Assembly: GCA_020740485.1 (NCBI GenBank)
Contig: DYMN01000001.1
Span: forward strand, 178,846-242,845
DNA length: 64,000 bases
Reading direction: 5' to 3'
Source of the DNA: Polaribacter sp.
GTDB taxonomy: Bacteria; Bacteroidota; Bacteroidia; Flavobacteriales; Flavobacteriaceae
Made by a program: the position numbers and the translations under genes. Shown here piece after piece: positions 1 through 8,250 of this stretch. Every line of letters starts with the position of its first letter. Position 1 is the first letter of the stretch. The notes under the pieces are model-generated. The model did no database searches. It saw nothing but the letters and a program-made list of their open reading frames with translations, and had not been told where the DNA came from.

Positions 1-84
1 GCTGATGAAAATACATCCGTAGGCGATCAAACCAACCGTGAGTTAGAACTCTTAATCAAAGAGAAAAAAAGGAGAGGAATATAA
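1..84 (+). CDS. C-terminal fragment of an unidentified protein
   Basis: An open frame enters from the left edge and stops with TAA at 82-84. It encodes the last 27 residues of a protein, a charged and probably helical tail ending in EKKRRGI. The part inside the window is too short to assign a family. It is listed because the frame is open from base 1 and is followed by a stem-loop at 116-161. Confidence 0.45.
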   Translation, partial: ADENTSVGDQTNRELELLIKEKKRRGI

Positions 85-115
85 AGAATTTTCTAAAAAA
101 ACAGTCCTTTATAAA

Positions 116-161
116 CAATACTTACCCAACTCGGATAATCATTCGAGTAGGGTAAGTGTTG
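116..161. terminator. Stem-loop between the fragment and the small membrane protein
   Basis: Inverted repeat with arms 121-133 and 144-156 (12 of 13 positions pair), extendable to 116-161 with one G-U pair. It sits between two converging frames (end of the left-edge gene on plus, end of the 44-aa gene on minus). There is no clean T-run directly after it on either strand; a run of A on plus (T on minus) lies about 15-20 nt away. Terminator function is therefore only likely. Confidence 0.4.
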
Positions 162-176
162 ATGTGATATTAATGC

Positions 177-311
177 TTATTGGTTCTTTTTCTTACCACC
201 CATCATAAAAATAACTAACGCTACGACAAGTCCTAAAAAAACGGCAAACATAATTATAGCTTGTAAAACTCCGTTGCCCCAACCTACTAGTGAAATAAAA
301 TTTGAGATCAT
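177..311 (-). CDS. Small single-pass membrane protein (44 aa), hypothetical
   Basis: A 44-codon frame starts with ATG at 311-309 and stops with TAA at 179-177. The N-terminal part (MISNFISLVGWGNG) is short and polar/amphipathic. It is followed by one hydrophobic segment at about residues 15-37 (LQAIIMFAVFLGLVVALVIF) and a basic tail GGKKKNQ. This is the layout of an inner-membrane microprotein with a positive cytoplasmic end. A near-consensus -7 box (TAATTTCG on minus, 339-346) and a 14-bp palindrome (368-381) lie upstream. No function can be assigned. The coherent helix and the absence of any other gene here argue that it is real. Confidence 0.55.
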   Translation of the reverse strand: MISNFISLVGWGNGVLQAIIMFAVFLGLVVALVIFMMGGKKKNQ

Positions 312-367
312 AATTTTGATTAGTTTAGTTCATTAATGCGAAATTAATAATTATTTAATAAAAAAGT

Positions 368-381
368 ATGATAATTATCAT
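368..381. promoter_or_regulatory. 14-bp perfect palindrome, possible operator
   Basis: ATGATAATTATCAT reads identically on both strands. It lies upstream of the 44-aa membrane protein and downstream of prfC. The AT-rich GATAAT/ATTATC halves resemble Fur-type metal-regulator boxes, but the match is too short to claim this. The core GATAATTATC recurs inside the palindrome at 57158-57175. Confidence 0.25.
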
Positions 382-482
382 TTAAAAGATTTATAATAAA
401 AATTTACTTTAAAAATCTATTGTTGTCAAAATTTCATATTAATAATTAGGATTTTGATAGATAAATAGACTATTTTTAGAAA

Positions 483-2072
483 TCACTTATATTCACTGGT
501 AAAATGTAATTTAACCGTAGGATATTTCTGTTGACTCATTTGTATAGAAAAAGCAGAATCGGCTAAAAATACTAATTGCCCTTGTTTATCTCTGGCTAAA
601 TAACGTTGTTTGATTCTTAGAAACTCTTTGTATTCTTCATTATTAACATCTTCGGGATCAATCCAACAGGCTTTGTGAACGCTAATGTTTTCATAAGTAC
701 ATTTGGCTCCATATTCGTGTTCCAATCGGTATTGAATGACCTCATATTGCAATGCTCCCACCGTTCCAATAATTTTTCTTCCGTTGGCTTCCATGGTAAA
801 CAATTGAGCTACCCCTTCGTCCATCAGTTGGTCAACACCTTTTGCCATTTGTTTGGCTTTCATTGGATCAGCATTGTTTATATAACGAAAATGTTCTGGA
901 GAAAAATTAGGAATGCCCTTGAAGTTCATTATTTCGCCTTCGGTGAGTGTATCGCCTATTTTAAAATTTCCGGTATCAGGAAGTCCTACAATATCGCCGG
1001 GAAATGATTCATCAATAATTTCTTTTTTTTCCGCAAAAAAGGTATTAGGGCTCGAAAATTTGAAGTTTTTTCCTGATCTCACGTGTAAATAAGGTGTATT
1101 CCTGGTAAATACCCCTGAGACTATTTTAACAAAAGCCAGGCGATTTCTGTGGTTGGGATCCATGTTGGCATGAATTTTAAACACAAATCCGCTTACGTTG
1201 TTCTCATCGGGTTTTACTAACCGCGTGTCACTCATTTTTGGTAAAGGAGTAGGAGCTATATCTATAAAACAATCTAACAATTCCTTGACCCCGAAATTAT
1301 TGAGGGCAGAACCAAAAAAAACAGGTTGTAATTTTCCGGATAAATATTCGTCTCTGTCAAAAGTCGGATAAATTTCAGTGACTAATTCCATTTCATCACG
1401 TAATAATTGAGCTGATTTTTCCCCAATCATTTTTTCTAATTCAGGGCTGCTGATATCATCAAACTCAATTCCTTTTGAAATTTTCTGCTTGTTCTCACCG
1501 GAATATAAATTGAGTTTTTGTTCCCAAATATTGTAAATCCCTTTGAATTCATAGCCCATGCCTATTGGAAAACTCAATGGGGTAATTCTTAATCCTAATT
1601 TTTGTTCTACTTCATCTAACAAATCAAAAGCATCTTTTCCTTCTCGGTCCAATTTGTTGATAAACACAATAATGGGAATTTGACGCATTCTGCAGACCTC
1701 AACTAATTTTTCGGTTTGCTCTTCAACCCCTTTTGCTACGTCAATCACCACAATTACACTGTCCACAGCGGTTAGCGTTCTGAAGGTGTCTTCCGCAAAA
1801 TCTTTGTGACCGGGTGTATCTAATATATTGATTTTTTTTCCTAAATACTCAAAAGCCAAGACCGATGTGGCTACAGAAATTCCTCTTTGTCGCTCTATTT
1901 CCATAAAGTCGGAAGTGGCTCCTTTTTTAATTTTATTACTTTTTACAGCTCCCGCTTCTTGAATGGCTCCCCCAAACAGTAATAATTTTTCGGTTAAGGT
2001 TGTTTTTCCAGCATCTGGATGCGATATGATTCCAAAAGTTCTTCTGCGTGCTATTTCCGATTGTAGTGACAT
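483..2072 (-). CDS. prfC: Peptide chain release factor 3 (RF3)
   Basis: A translational GTPase that recycles RF1/RF2 from the ribosome after peptide release. With the start chosen here the protein has 529 aa, the same length as E. coli RF3. The P-loop is SHPDAGKTT (residues 17-25). G3 is DTPGHKDFAED, G4 is NKLDREG, and an EF-Tu domain II-like region and the RF3 C-terminal domain follow. An in-frame ATG 33 nt further upstream would give a longer protein, but it overlaps a TATTTTTG -7 box (2095-2102). The start at 2072 (MSLQSEIARRRTFGIISH) is therefore preferred. It is divergent from idi. Confidence 0.95.
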   Translation of the reverse strand: MSLQSEIARRRTFGIISHPDAGKTTLTEKLLLFGGAIQEAGAVKSNKIKKGATSDFMEIERQRGISVATSVLAFEYLGKKINILDTPGHKDFAEDTFRTLTAVDSVIVVIDVAKGVEEQTEKLVEVCRMRQIPIIVFINKLDREGKDAFDLLDEVEQKLGLRITPLSFPIGMGYEFKGIYNIWEQKLNLYSGENKQKISKGIEFDDISSPELEKMIGEKSAQLLRDEMELVTEIYPTFDRDEYLSGKLQPVFFGSALNNFGVKELLDCFIDIAPTPLPKMSDTRLVKPDENNVSGFVFKIHANMDPNHRNRLAFVKIVSGVFTRNTPYLHVRSGKNFKFSSPNTFFAEKKEIIDESFPGDIVGLPDTGNFKIGDTLTEGEIMNFKGIPNFSPEHFRYINNADPMKAKQMAKGVDQLMDEGVAQLFTMEANGRKIIGTVGALQYEVIQYRLEHEYGAKCTYENISVHKACWIDPEDVNNEEYKEFLRIKQRYLARDKQGQLVFLADSAFSIQMSQQKYPTVKLHFTSEYK

Positions 2073-2094
2073 TGAAATGTTTTTTTTAAGTTTG

Positions 2095-2102
2095 CAAAAA
2101 TA
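2095..2102 (-). promoter_or_regulatory. -7 box of prfC
   Basis: TATTTTTG on minus, an exact match to the Bacteroidota TAnnTTTG element, 22 nt upstream of the prfC ATG. It decides the start, because the longer frame would begin upstream of the transcription start. Confidence 0.6.
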
Positions 2103-2140
2103 CATTTTTTAGTTCAATGTATATTGTGTACCGTTTTTTG

Positions 2141-2148
2141 TAGATTTG
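2141..2148 (+). promoter_or_regulatory. -7 box of idi-rfbC
   Basis: TAGATTTG matches TAnnTTTG exactly, 20 nt upstream of the idi ATG at 2169. It forms a divergent promoter pair with the prfC box. Confidence 0.55.
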
Positions 2149-2168
2149 CGTTTTTAATAATTTAATGA

Positions 2169-2681
2169 ATGGATAAAGATTATGTTATATTAGTCAATGA
2201 AAATGACGAACCGCAAGGGTTGATGGAAAAAATAGAAGCACACAAAAAAGCCTTGTTGCACAGAGCTTTTTCCGTCTTTATTTTCAATGCTAAAAATGAG
2301 TTGATGTTACAACAAAGAGCTATAAATAAATACCATTCACCTTTACTTTGGACCAATACCTGTTGCAGTCATCAAAAACAAAACGAAAACAATATAGAAG
2401 CGGGAAAAAGACGCTTGAAAGAAGAAATGGGGTTTGAATGTGACTTAGAAGAAAAATTTTCATTCATTTATAAAGCCCCTTTCGATAACGGACTTACGGA
2501 ACATGAACTAGATCACGTGATGGTAGGTTTTTACAATGAAAATCCTCAGATAAACAAAGTAGAAGTGGAAAGTTTTAAATGGTGTTCATTGAATGATATT
2601 CAATTAGATATGCAAGAACATCCGGAGAAATACACCGCATGGTTTAAAAAAATATTTAACGAATTTTTAAATAGATTGTAA
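2169..2681 (+). CDS. idi: Isopentenyl-diphosphate delta-isomerase, type I
   Basis: Interconverts isopentenyl diphosphate and dimethylallyl diphosphate, supplying isoprenoid precursors. The 170-aa protein is a Nudix-fold IDI. The substrate-site motif WTNTCCSH (61-68) carries the catalytic Cys (C66 by alignment to the W-T-N-x-x-C-x-H motif). The Nudix-like helix EAGKRRLKEEMGFE spans 77-90, with acidic residues for the second catalytic site near ELDHV. rfbC starts 2 nt after its stop, so the two are probably one transcript although their pathways are unrelated. Confidence 0.93.
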   Translation: MDKDYVILVNENDEPQGLMEKIEAHKKALLHRAFSVFIFNAKNELMLQQRAINKYHSPLLWTNTCCSHQKQNENNIEAGKRRLKEEMGFECDLEEKFSFIYKAPFDNGLTEHELDHVMVGFYNENPQINKVEVESFKWCSLNDIQLDMQEHPEKYTAWFKKIFNEFLNRL

Positions 2682-2683
2682 AC

Positions 2684-3223
2684 ATGTTAGTAGAAAATAC
2701 ACCAATCGAAGGGCTTAAAATTATTACGCCAAAAGTATTTGGAGATGCACGCGGTTATTTTATGGAATCGTACAATCACGATAGATGGTTTCAGGTTTTG
2801 AATGTACATTTCATACAAGACAACGAATCAAAATCGAGTAAAAATGTATTGCGTGGATTACATTTTCAAGTGCCTCCTTTTGCACAAGATAAATTAGTCA
2901 GAGTAATTTCAGGTTCCGTATTGGATGTAGCTGTAGATTTGAGAAAAGAATCGAAAACTTATGGTCAGCACTACAAAATTTTACTTTCCAACGAAAACAA
3001 AAAACAATTTTTTATTCCGGCGGGCTTTGCTCACGGATTTTTAGCTTTAGAAGATGATACTATTTTTTCCTACAAGTGTTCCAATTATTATCATCCGAGT
3101 AGTGAAGGAATATTACTTTGGAATGATATTGATTTAAAAATAGATTGGGGTAATATTGATTTTTTAATCAGTGAAAGAGACCAAAATGGACTGAATTTTA
3201 AGGGTTTTAATTCTCCTTTTTAG
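2684..3223 (+). CDS. rfbC: dTDP-4-dehydrorhamnose 3,5-epimerase
   Basis: A cupin-fold epimerase acting on dTDP-4-keto-6-deoxyglucose in dTDP-L-rhamnose synthesis. The 179-aa length fits the RmlC family. The catalytic His lies in LRGLHFQ (H60). The FIPAGFAHGFLAL strand and the YYHPSSEGILLWND segment with the conserved active-site Tyr are present. The partners rfbA, rfbB and rfbD are not adjacent. The gene follows idi by 2 nt and ends before a strong terminator at 3296-3326. Confidence 0.9.
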   Translation: MLVENTPIEGLKIITPKVFGDARGYFMESYNHDRWFQVLNVHFIQDNESKSSKNVLRGLHFQVPPFAQDKLVRVISGSVLDVAVDLRKESKTYGQHYKILLSNENKKQFFIPAGFAHGFLALEDDTIFSYKCSNYYHPSSEGILLWNDIDLKIDWGNIDFLISERDQNGLNFKGFNSPF

Positions 3224-3295
3224 GTTTGAAATACTTTACTATTGTTTCTATAAAGCTCAATAAGGACATTTAAAATGACTTGCTAATAAAGAATT

Positions 3296-3326
3296 AAAAA
3301 AAACCGCGTTTGCGCGCGGTTTTTTA
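3296..3326. terminator. Bidirectional terminator between rfbC and dnaN
   Basis: GC-rich stem AAACCGCG (3301-3308) / CGCGGTTT (3315-3322), flanked by A-run on the left and T-run on the right. It can terminate rfbC on plus and dnaN on minus. Confidence 0.85.
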
Positions 3327-3344
3327 TCAGTTTATGAGGTTTTT

Positions 3345-4463
3345 TTAGCTGTTTAACATTACCGGCATCACCAACATTAATATATCTTCTCCTTCTTCTT
3401 TTCCGTCTAATGGCGTTAATATTCCTGCTCTGCTGGGCACTGACATCTCAATAAGAATATCTTCTGAACTCAAATTACTCAACATTTCAATTAAGAACTT
3501 TGAATTAAAACCGATTTGCATGTCATCTCCTTCAAACTGACAAGTAAGACGCTCATCTGCTTTATTTGAAAAATCAAGATCTTCCGCAGAGATGTTCAAT
3601 TCTGTTCCTGCCATTTTCAATCTGATTTGATGTGTTGACTTGCTAGAAAAAATAGCAGCTCTTCTCACAGAATTTAAGAAAGCAGTTCGATTAACCATTA
3701 ACTTATTAGGATTTTCTTTAGGAATTACGGCATCATAATTTGGATATTTTCCATCAATTAACCTGCAAGTAAGAGAAACACTGTCAAAACTGAATTTAGC
3801 ATTAGTTTCATTGTATTCTATTGAAACATCACTTTCAGCACCTGATAAGATATTCTTGAGAATATTCAAAGGTTTTTTTGGCATGATAAATTCGGCTGCA
3901 TCTTTTGCCTTCAAATCTTTGCGTTCATATTTGACCAATTTATGTGCATCAGTAGCTACAAAGGTCAATTCATCTGAATTGAATTGGAAAAACACACCAT
4001 TCATCACGGGTCTCAAATCGTCATTACCGGTGGCAAAAACCGTGTAATTGATAGCCGTAGCCAGTATTTCGCAAGGAATTTGAGTTTTACTGGGAGCTTC
4101 TAAATTAACTGTTTTAGGAAATTCACTTCCGTCGTAATAGGCCATATCATATTTTCCAAAATCTGAACTAATCTCAACGGTATGATTTTCTTTAACTACA
4201 AAAGTCAAAGGTTGTTCGGGAAATGTTTTAATTGCATCTACTAATAATCTAGCATTCAAAGCTATAGATCCGGTGTATTCGGACTGAACTTCTATGGAAC
4301 TACTCATTATAGTCTCAATATCAGAAGCGGTAATTTTTAACTTGTTGTTAGATAATTCAAACAAGAAATTATCTAATATTGGTAAAGTATTATTGGTATT
4401 AACGATACCAACTAATACTTGTAATTGTTTTAAGAGTTGCGAACTGGATACAATAAATTGCAT
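3345..4463 (-). CDS. dnaN: DNA polymerase III subunit beta (sliding clamp)
   Basis: The ring-shaped processivity factor that tethers DNA polymerase III and other clamp-binding proteins to DNA. The length (372 aa) is typical for the family. The N-terminal domain begins MQFIVSSSQLLKQLQVL. The family segments DGKYPNYDAVIPKENPN and NSKFLIEMLSNL are present, and it ends with the C-terminal MLVMPVML stretch that lines the ligand pocket. It is a single gene with its own -7 box at 4483-4490 and shares a terminator with rfbC. dnaA is not adjacent. Confidence 0.96.
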   Translation of the reverse strand: MQFIVSSSQLLKQLQVLVGIVNTNNTLPILDNFLFELSNNKLKITASDIETIMSSSIEVQSEYTGSIALNARLLVDAIKTFPEQPLTFVVKENHTVEISSDFGKYDMAYYDGSEFPKTVNLEAPSKTQIPCEILATAINYTVFATGNDDLRPVMNGVFFQFNSDELTFVATDAHKLVKYERKDLKAKDAAEFIMPKKPLNILKNILSGAESDVSIEYNETNAKFSFDSVSLTCRLIDGKYPNYDAVIPKENPNKLMVNRTAFLNSVRRAAIFSSKSTHQIRLKMAGTELNISAEDLDFSNKADERLTCQFEGDDMQIGFNSKFLIEMLSNLSSEDILIEMSVPSRAGILTPLDGKEEGEDILMLVMPVMLNS

Positions 4464-4482
4464 GATTTTGGTTTTAGGATTG

Positions 4483-4490
4483 CAAATTTA
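4483..4490 (-). promoter_or_regulatory. -7 box of dnaN
   Basis: TAAATTTG on minus, exact TAnnTTTG match, 19 nt upstream of the dnaN ATG. Confidence 0.55.
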
Positions 4491-4849
4491 ATTAAAAAAA
4501 TTTCATTGACAAAGATATGACTTTTTTGTTTAAAACATCTTTTTCTACAAATGAAAGATTTTTAATTTGGATTTACAGCCAAAAAAGTTACAGATTGTAA
4601 TTTTGACAGAATAGAATAATCTATTTTTAAAGAATTTTGATTATTTTTAACTATATAAATTTCCTAAATGCTGAGATAATTATATTACTCCTTGTATATT
4701 GGTCATGAAGTTAAAAAATTCTATGCAAATTAGCAAACTTAATTTGTCTTTACGTCAGTGAATGTTGAGCAGTTCTCTTGGAACAACATCACAATTCCTT
4801 CAATCGGATTATCTTTTCGTTGTCATAATAAACATGCTACAATCCGACT
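4491..4849. other. Intergenic region without visible gene
   Basis: About 360 bp of AT-rich sequence between the dnaN promoter and the end of the peptidase/barrel gene. No ORF with coding character, tRNA or strong hairpin is seen. A weak complementary pair (ATCGGATT near 4803 and AATCCGAC near 4841) could form a long-loop stem downstream of the minus-strand gene. Confidence 0.4.
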
Positions 4850-7800
4850 TTACCATCCAGGAACAAAGTTGAGTCCGAATACACCACCAATTCCTTTCAG
4901 TTGTAAAGGGAAAGCATAATAAGGTTCTATAATGATTTGTCCAAATAAATTGATTCTAGTGGAAATGCCGGTACTGGTAACCCATTTTGAATCTGCAAAA
5001 TTTCTATTTACTGATACATACTGATTGTATGAGTTGTAGGAATTATAAGTACCCCAAGCTTTTCCAATATCGAAAAAAAGATTTAAATCAGAAAATAAAA
5101 ATCCTGACTTAATTGCAGCAAGTCTCTCCGGACCTGTAAAGGGAAACCTAAATTCAAAACTTCCCACCAACATTTTACTTCCTAACAAATCATTTGGAGA
5201 CAGCACATCAGGATTTAAACTAGAAGATTTTTCAAAAGCATTGTAGGTATAACCTCTTATGATTGTTTCATATCCTAAATACAATGGGGGCAAAATGGTG
5301 TTATTAGCGCCACTTCCCAGTCTGTTATAAGACAAACCTCTAAAAGCTAAACCAATTGGTTTTATAAAAAAGTATTTTCTGGTGTCAGCTAATAATGTTG
5401 TCATATTTATTTTGCCCAGAGATTGTTGCAATTCTAATCTATAACGATATCCTTTCATAGGAGCCGACATGCCAAAACTAGAATCATCTCCTACATAAGC
5501 TATATTAAAATCTTGGATATAAAAGGAATCTCCGGCATCTAAATTTCTCTCTGGTTTATAGTCTAATAAATAATAACCTGATTGATCATAGTAATATTTG
5601 TATTTATCTAAACGAAAACTATAATAACTTGCAGAGGTTGACATTTCCATTCTTTTTACCTTTGAGAAGGGATAAAAGGTGAAAAAACTCGCTTGGTCTT
5701 GAAACATCCTGTATACATAATATGTTTTTACTATTGCTTGGTAAGTATTGTTATCTATAACTAGATCTTCATATTCTATTCCATAGTTGTAATATCTAAA
5801 GGGCACATGGCTCAATCCACCGCCCCAACCATAACGTGATTTGCTGTTCAGATAGGCAACCTGTCCTCCAAAGTCTTGGAGTTCGCCATTTAAAACTGCA
5901 CCAACATACAATTGATTGTCGTTGAGCATGTCTCCAAAAAGCATATTGACGCCTCCCGCCATGCCGGTGCCATATCTTCCGGTAGAAACCCCAACTCCTC
6001 CGCTACTGATGTAGTCTAACTTGAATTTAGGTTTATAGGGTTCTTGGGTCATTTTGCCGGTTTCAGGCACAATGTTTTCATTTTCTAATAATTTATTAAC
6101 AAATCCGTCTTGTAAAAACATAGAAGGTAATACGGCTGCAGCTTTATTTATTGAAGTTACAGCTACCTCTTTTGGATCTGTTATTTCATCGACATTCAAT
6201 GTGTAAATATTATAATTGGAATCTTGATACAAACTATAGATAATTGCATTTGTTTGAGAAATAGAAATTGCCGGCGCATGATTTGTTATACCGCTAATTC
6301 CGGTAACAAATTGGGTGAACTGATGTATTTTCTCCTTATCCAAATCATAGGAATACAAATCTCTAAATCCCTCCCTGTCAGAAAGAAAATATATTTTATT
6401 TCCATCAGGAGCAAATAGCGGGTTCATATTATTAGAGTCTTTAAATAAAGGAAGTTTCTTTGTTTTTAAGGTTGCGTAGTCTAAAATAAAAATGGAAAAA
6501 TTTTTGTTTGGTTTTGTATCATTTTCATCCAGTACATCGGAAATATAAACAATCTCACTTCCGTCAGGGGACCATTTTGGTTGCATTTGGGCAAAATAAT
6601 CATGGGTTAATTGCTTAATTTCTTTTGATTTGACATCAATTGTATATAAATCGCTTTGACCATTAACCAATCCGGTAAAAACGATTTTACTTCCATTAGG
6701 AGACCAGTCTAAGTTATCAAAGGCTGGAATTTCATCAATAAAAAATTCATCTACTACCTTGTTTTCTTTTACTGAAGCAATTGCCATTTTTTTTCTTCCT
6801 TGGCTGAAAATTACAAAAGCAAAATGATCATTATCGGGCGACCAAGCTCCTGCAGATTCAAATCCGTCAATATCATCAGCATGAGATTGTTTGGTTTTGG
6901 TAGCTAATTTTTTAATAATTTTTCCGGTTTGGGCGTCAGCTAAATATAAATCTATTGAAAACAAATCTTTCTCCGAGAAGAAAATAAAATATTTTCCGTT
7001 GGGGCTTATTGCAGGAGAAATATTTAACCTTCCTCCATTGTCTATATTTATTAATGTCTTGCCTATACCCTCAAGAGTTCGACCTTTTATTAGCGGTTTG
7101 TAGTAATTTTCTGTTGTCGTTTTCCATTTCGTTGAAAACGTATCTATTGACATTCCCAATTCTCTTAAAAAAGCGTCTTTTAAGCCATATTTAGCAGTTT
7201 CTAAAAAAAGAGGCTCCATTTTTTCGTCGCCAAACGTGCCGCTGACAAAAGCCCAAAAATCGTGACCGAATCTATAGGGGAAATACCTTGGTTCGTTTAA
7301 TTTTTTTATAGTTGGAAAATAATTATAAGCTACCGCGTCACGCATCCACATAGCCGTATGCTCATCTATGGAACCTATAGACATAAATTCCGCCATTCCT
7401 TCTATCATCCACAAAGGGATGTTGGCTAAGTTATTAAACGAAAGCGAGTCATTGGCTCTTATCATATTGTATTGATGTGCATGCACTAATTCGTGTCCTA
7501 ATACGTGGTCATTCTGGCTATGTGAAGGAGTCAATGGCAAAGTAACTCTGTTTTTTAAACCTTCTGTAACCCCACCGGTACTCGTTCCTATTAAGCCACT
7601 CACTACTGAAGTTTGTTGAAAATCAGCGTGATTATCATATAAAATGATGGGAGTTTTGTATGCAAAAGAATCTTTAAAGACATAACCGTGTCTTTTTTTC
7701 CATTTTTCAGCATCTTTTACAAAACTGATGATTAATGAATCATTTTTTAGATAATGATACGTTTCAAAATTTTTTGATTCTACTACTTTGAAATCAAATT

Positions 7801-7900
7801 TTTTATATTTCACTTTGTTTTGTCCAAAATATTGAGCTTGAGTATTTTGAAACAAAAAAAGAAGGAGTAAAAAAGTTGCGTTTTTTATGTATTTTATCAT
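4850..7900 (-). CDS. Outer-membrane Zn-peptidase / TolB-like propeller / Omp85-like barrel protein
   Basis: A 1016-aa exported protein with a signal peptide (about 1-22, ending TQAQ). A gluzincin-like peptidase domain follows, with HELVH (136-140) and a downstream Glu in WMIEGMAEF (E167) as the likely third Zn ligand. Residues about 290-575 are PD40/WD40-type propeller blades with repeated SPDG/SPNG turns (WSPDG, FAPDG). Residues about 628-1016 are a beta-barrel whose end (LGYETIIRGY, GSFEFRFPFTGPERL, LFFDIGKAWG) resembles the C-terminal part of Omp85/surface-antigen barrels. No POTRA repeats are visible. I infer an outer-membrane anchored protein with a periplasmic or surface propeller and protease. 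The substrate is unknown. It stands as a single gene. Confidence 0.8.
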   Translation of the reverse strand: MIKYIKNATFLLLLFLFQNTQAQYFGQNKVKYKKFDFKVVESKNFETYHYLKNDSLIISFVKDAEKWKKRHGYVFKDSFAYKTPIILYDNHADFQQTSVVSGLIGTSTGGVTEGLKNRVTLPLTPSHSQNDHVLGHELVHAHQYNMIRANDSLSFNNLANIPLWMIEGMAEFMSIGSIDEHTAMWMRDAVAYNYFPTIKKLNEPRYFPYRFGHDFWAFVSGTFGDEKMEPLFLETAKYGLKDAFLRELGMSIDTFSTKWKTTTENYYKPLIKGRTLEGIGKTLINIDNGGRLNISPAISPNGKYFIFFSEKDLFSIDLYLADAQTGKIIKKLATKTKQSHADDIDGFESAGAWSPDNDHFAFVIFSQGRKKMAIASVKENKVVDEFFIDEIPAFDNLDWSPNGSKIVFTGLVNGQSDLYTIDVKSKEIKQLTHDYFAQMQPKWSPDGSEIVYISDVLDENDTKPNKNFSIFILDYATLKTKKLPLFKDSNNMNPLFAPDGNKIYFLSDREGFRDLYSYDLDKEKIHQFTQFVTGISGITNHAPAISISQTNAIIYSLYQDSNYNIYTLNVDEITDPKEVAVTSINKAAAVLPSMFLQDGFVNKLLENENIVPETGKMTQEPYKPKFKLDYISSGGVGVSTGRYGTGMAGGVNMLFGDMLNDNQLYVGAVLNGELQDFGGQVAYLNSKSRYGWGGGLSHVPFRYYNYGIEYEDLVIDNNTYQAIVKTYYVYRMFQDQASFFTFYPFSKVKRMEMSTSASYYSFRLDKYKYYYDQSGYYLLDYKPERNLDAGDSFYIQDFNIAYVGDDSSFGMSAPMKGYRYRLELQQSLGKINMTTLLADTRKYFFIKPIGLAFRGLSYNRLGSGANNTILPPLYLGYETIIRGYTYNAFEKSSSLNPDVLSPNDLLGSKMLVGSFEFRFPFTGPERLAAIKSGFLFSDLNLFFDIGKAWGTYNSYNSYNQYVSVNRNFADSKWVTSTGISTRINLFGQIIIEPYYAFPLQLKGIGGVFGLNFVPGW

Positions 7901-8036
7901 TGGGATTTTGGATAAAAAAAAATATTATTCTAATTATTTTATTAAGCCAAAGTACAAAAAAAATTAATTTAAAATGTTAAAAATAAGTTTATTCACATTT
8001 TCACATTAAATATAACACTCTATTAAGAAAAAAATG

Positions 8037-8044
8037 TAATTTTG
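8037..8044 (+). promoter_or_regulatory. -7 box of predicted small RNA
   Basis: TAATTTTG, exact TAnnTTTG match on plus, with no plus-strand protein gene downstream. It ends five or so nt before the predicted RNA start at about 8049. Confidence 0.45.
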
Positions 8045-8048
8045 CGCC

Positions 8049-8131
8049 GTGTCGAATGAGCACTAATATAGTGCTTAGGTATTTTTACCAATGAAAAGCT
8101 ATTCACCTTAATCGGTGAGAGCTTTTTTTTT
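8049..8131 (+). ncRNA. Predicted small RNA (~80 nt), unknown class
   Basis: Downstream of the -7 box come three hairpins in a row: AGCACT/AGTGCT (8059-8064 and 8070-8075), GGTA-TTTT-TACC (8078-8089), and a terminator-like stem with arms 8094-8107 and 8114-8127 merging into nine T residues up to 8131. No start codon leads a plausible protein, and both flanking genes are on the other strand, so it is not a leader of either. Promoter, compact fold and intrinsic terminator together suggest a stand-alone small RNA. I recognise no known family; SRP RNA, tmRNA and tRNA motifs are absent. Confidence 0.45.
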
Positions 8132-8210
8132 ACATTTTATTTTTTCCTTTCGTTCCGCATTAGAACACGTTAGTGCAGACCTGCTGCATCAAGCACCTTA
8201 TCACTTATAC

Positions 8211-8225
8211 TCCCGCCTTGCGGGA
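8211..8225. repeat. Perfect GC hairpin downstream of priA
   Basis: TCCCGC (8211-8216) and GCGGGA (8220-8225) form a 6-bp GC stem with a CTT loop. A second small stem (TGCAG/CTGCA) lies at about 8174-8188. The hairpin lies just past the priA stop codon but has no T-run in the priA direction, so it may be a REP-like or other structured element rather than a terminator. Confidence 0.35.
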
Positions 8226-8250
8226 TTTCGCTATCGCTCAACTTTTCACT

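Larger units (their letters stand above)
7901..8250. other. Intergenic region with RNA candidate and GC-richer hairpins
   Basis: About 350 bp between two minus-strand genes. It contains a plus-strand -7 box (8037-8044), a predicted small RNA (8049-8131) and a structured, less AT-rich stretch (8141-8250) with a perfect hairpin at 8211-8225. A 68-codon open frame over this area does not look like protein. Confidence 0.5.
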
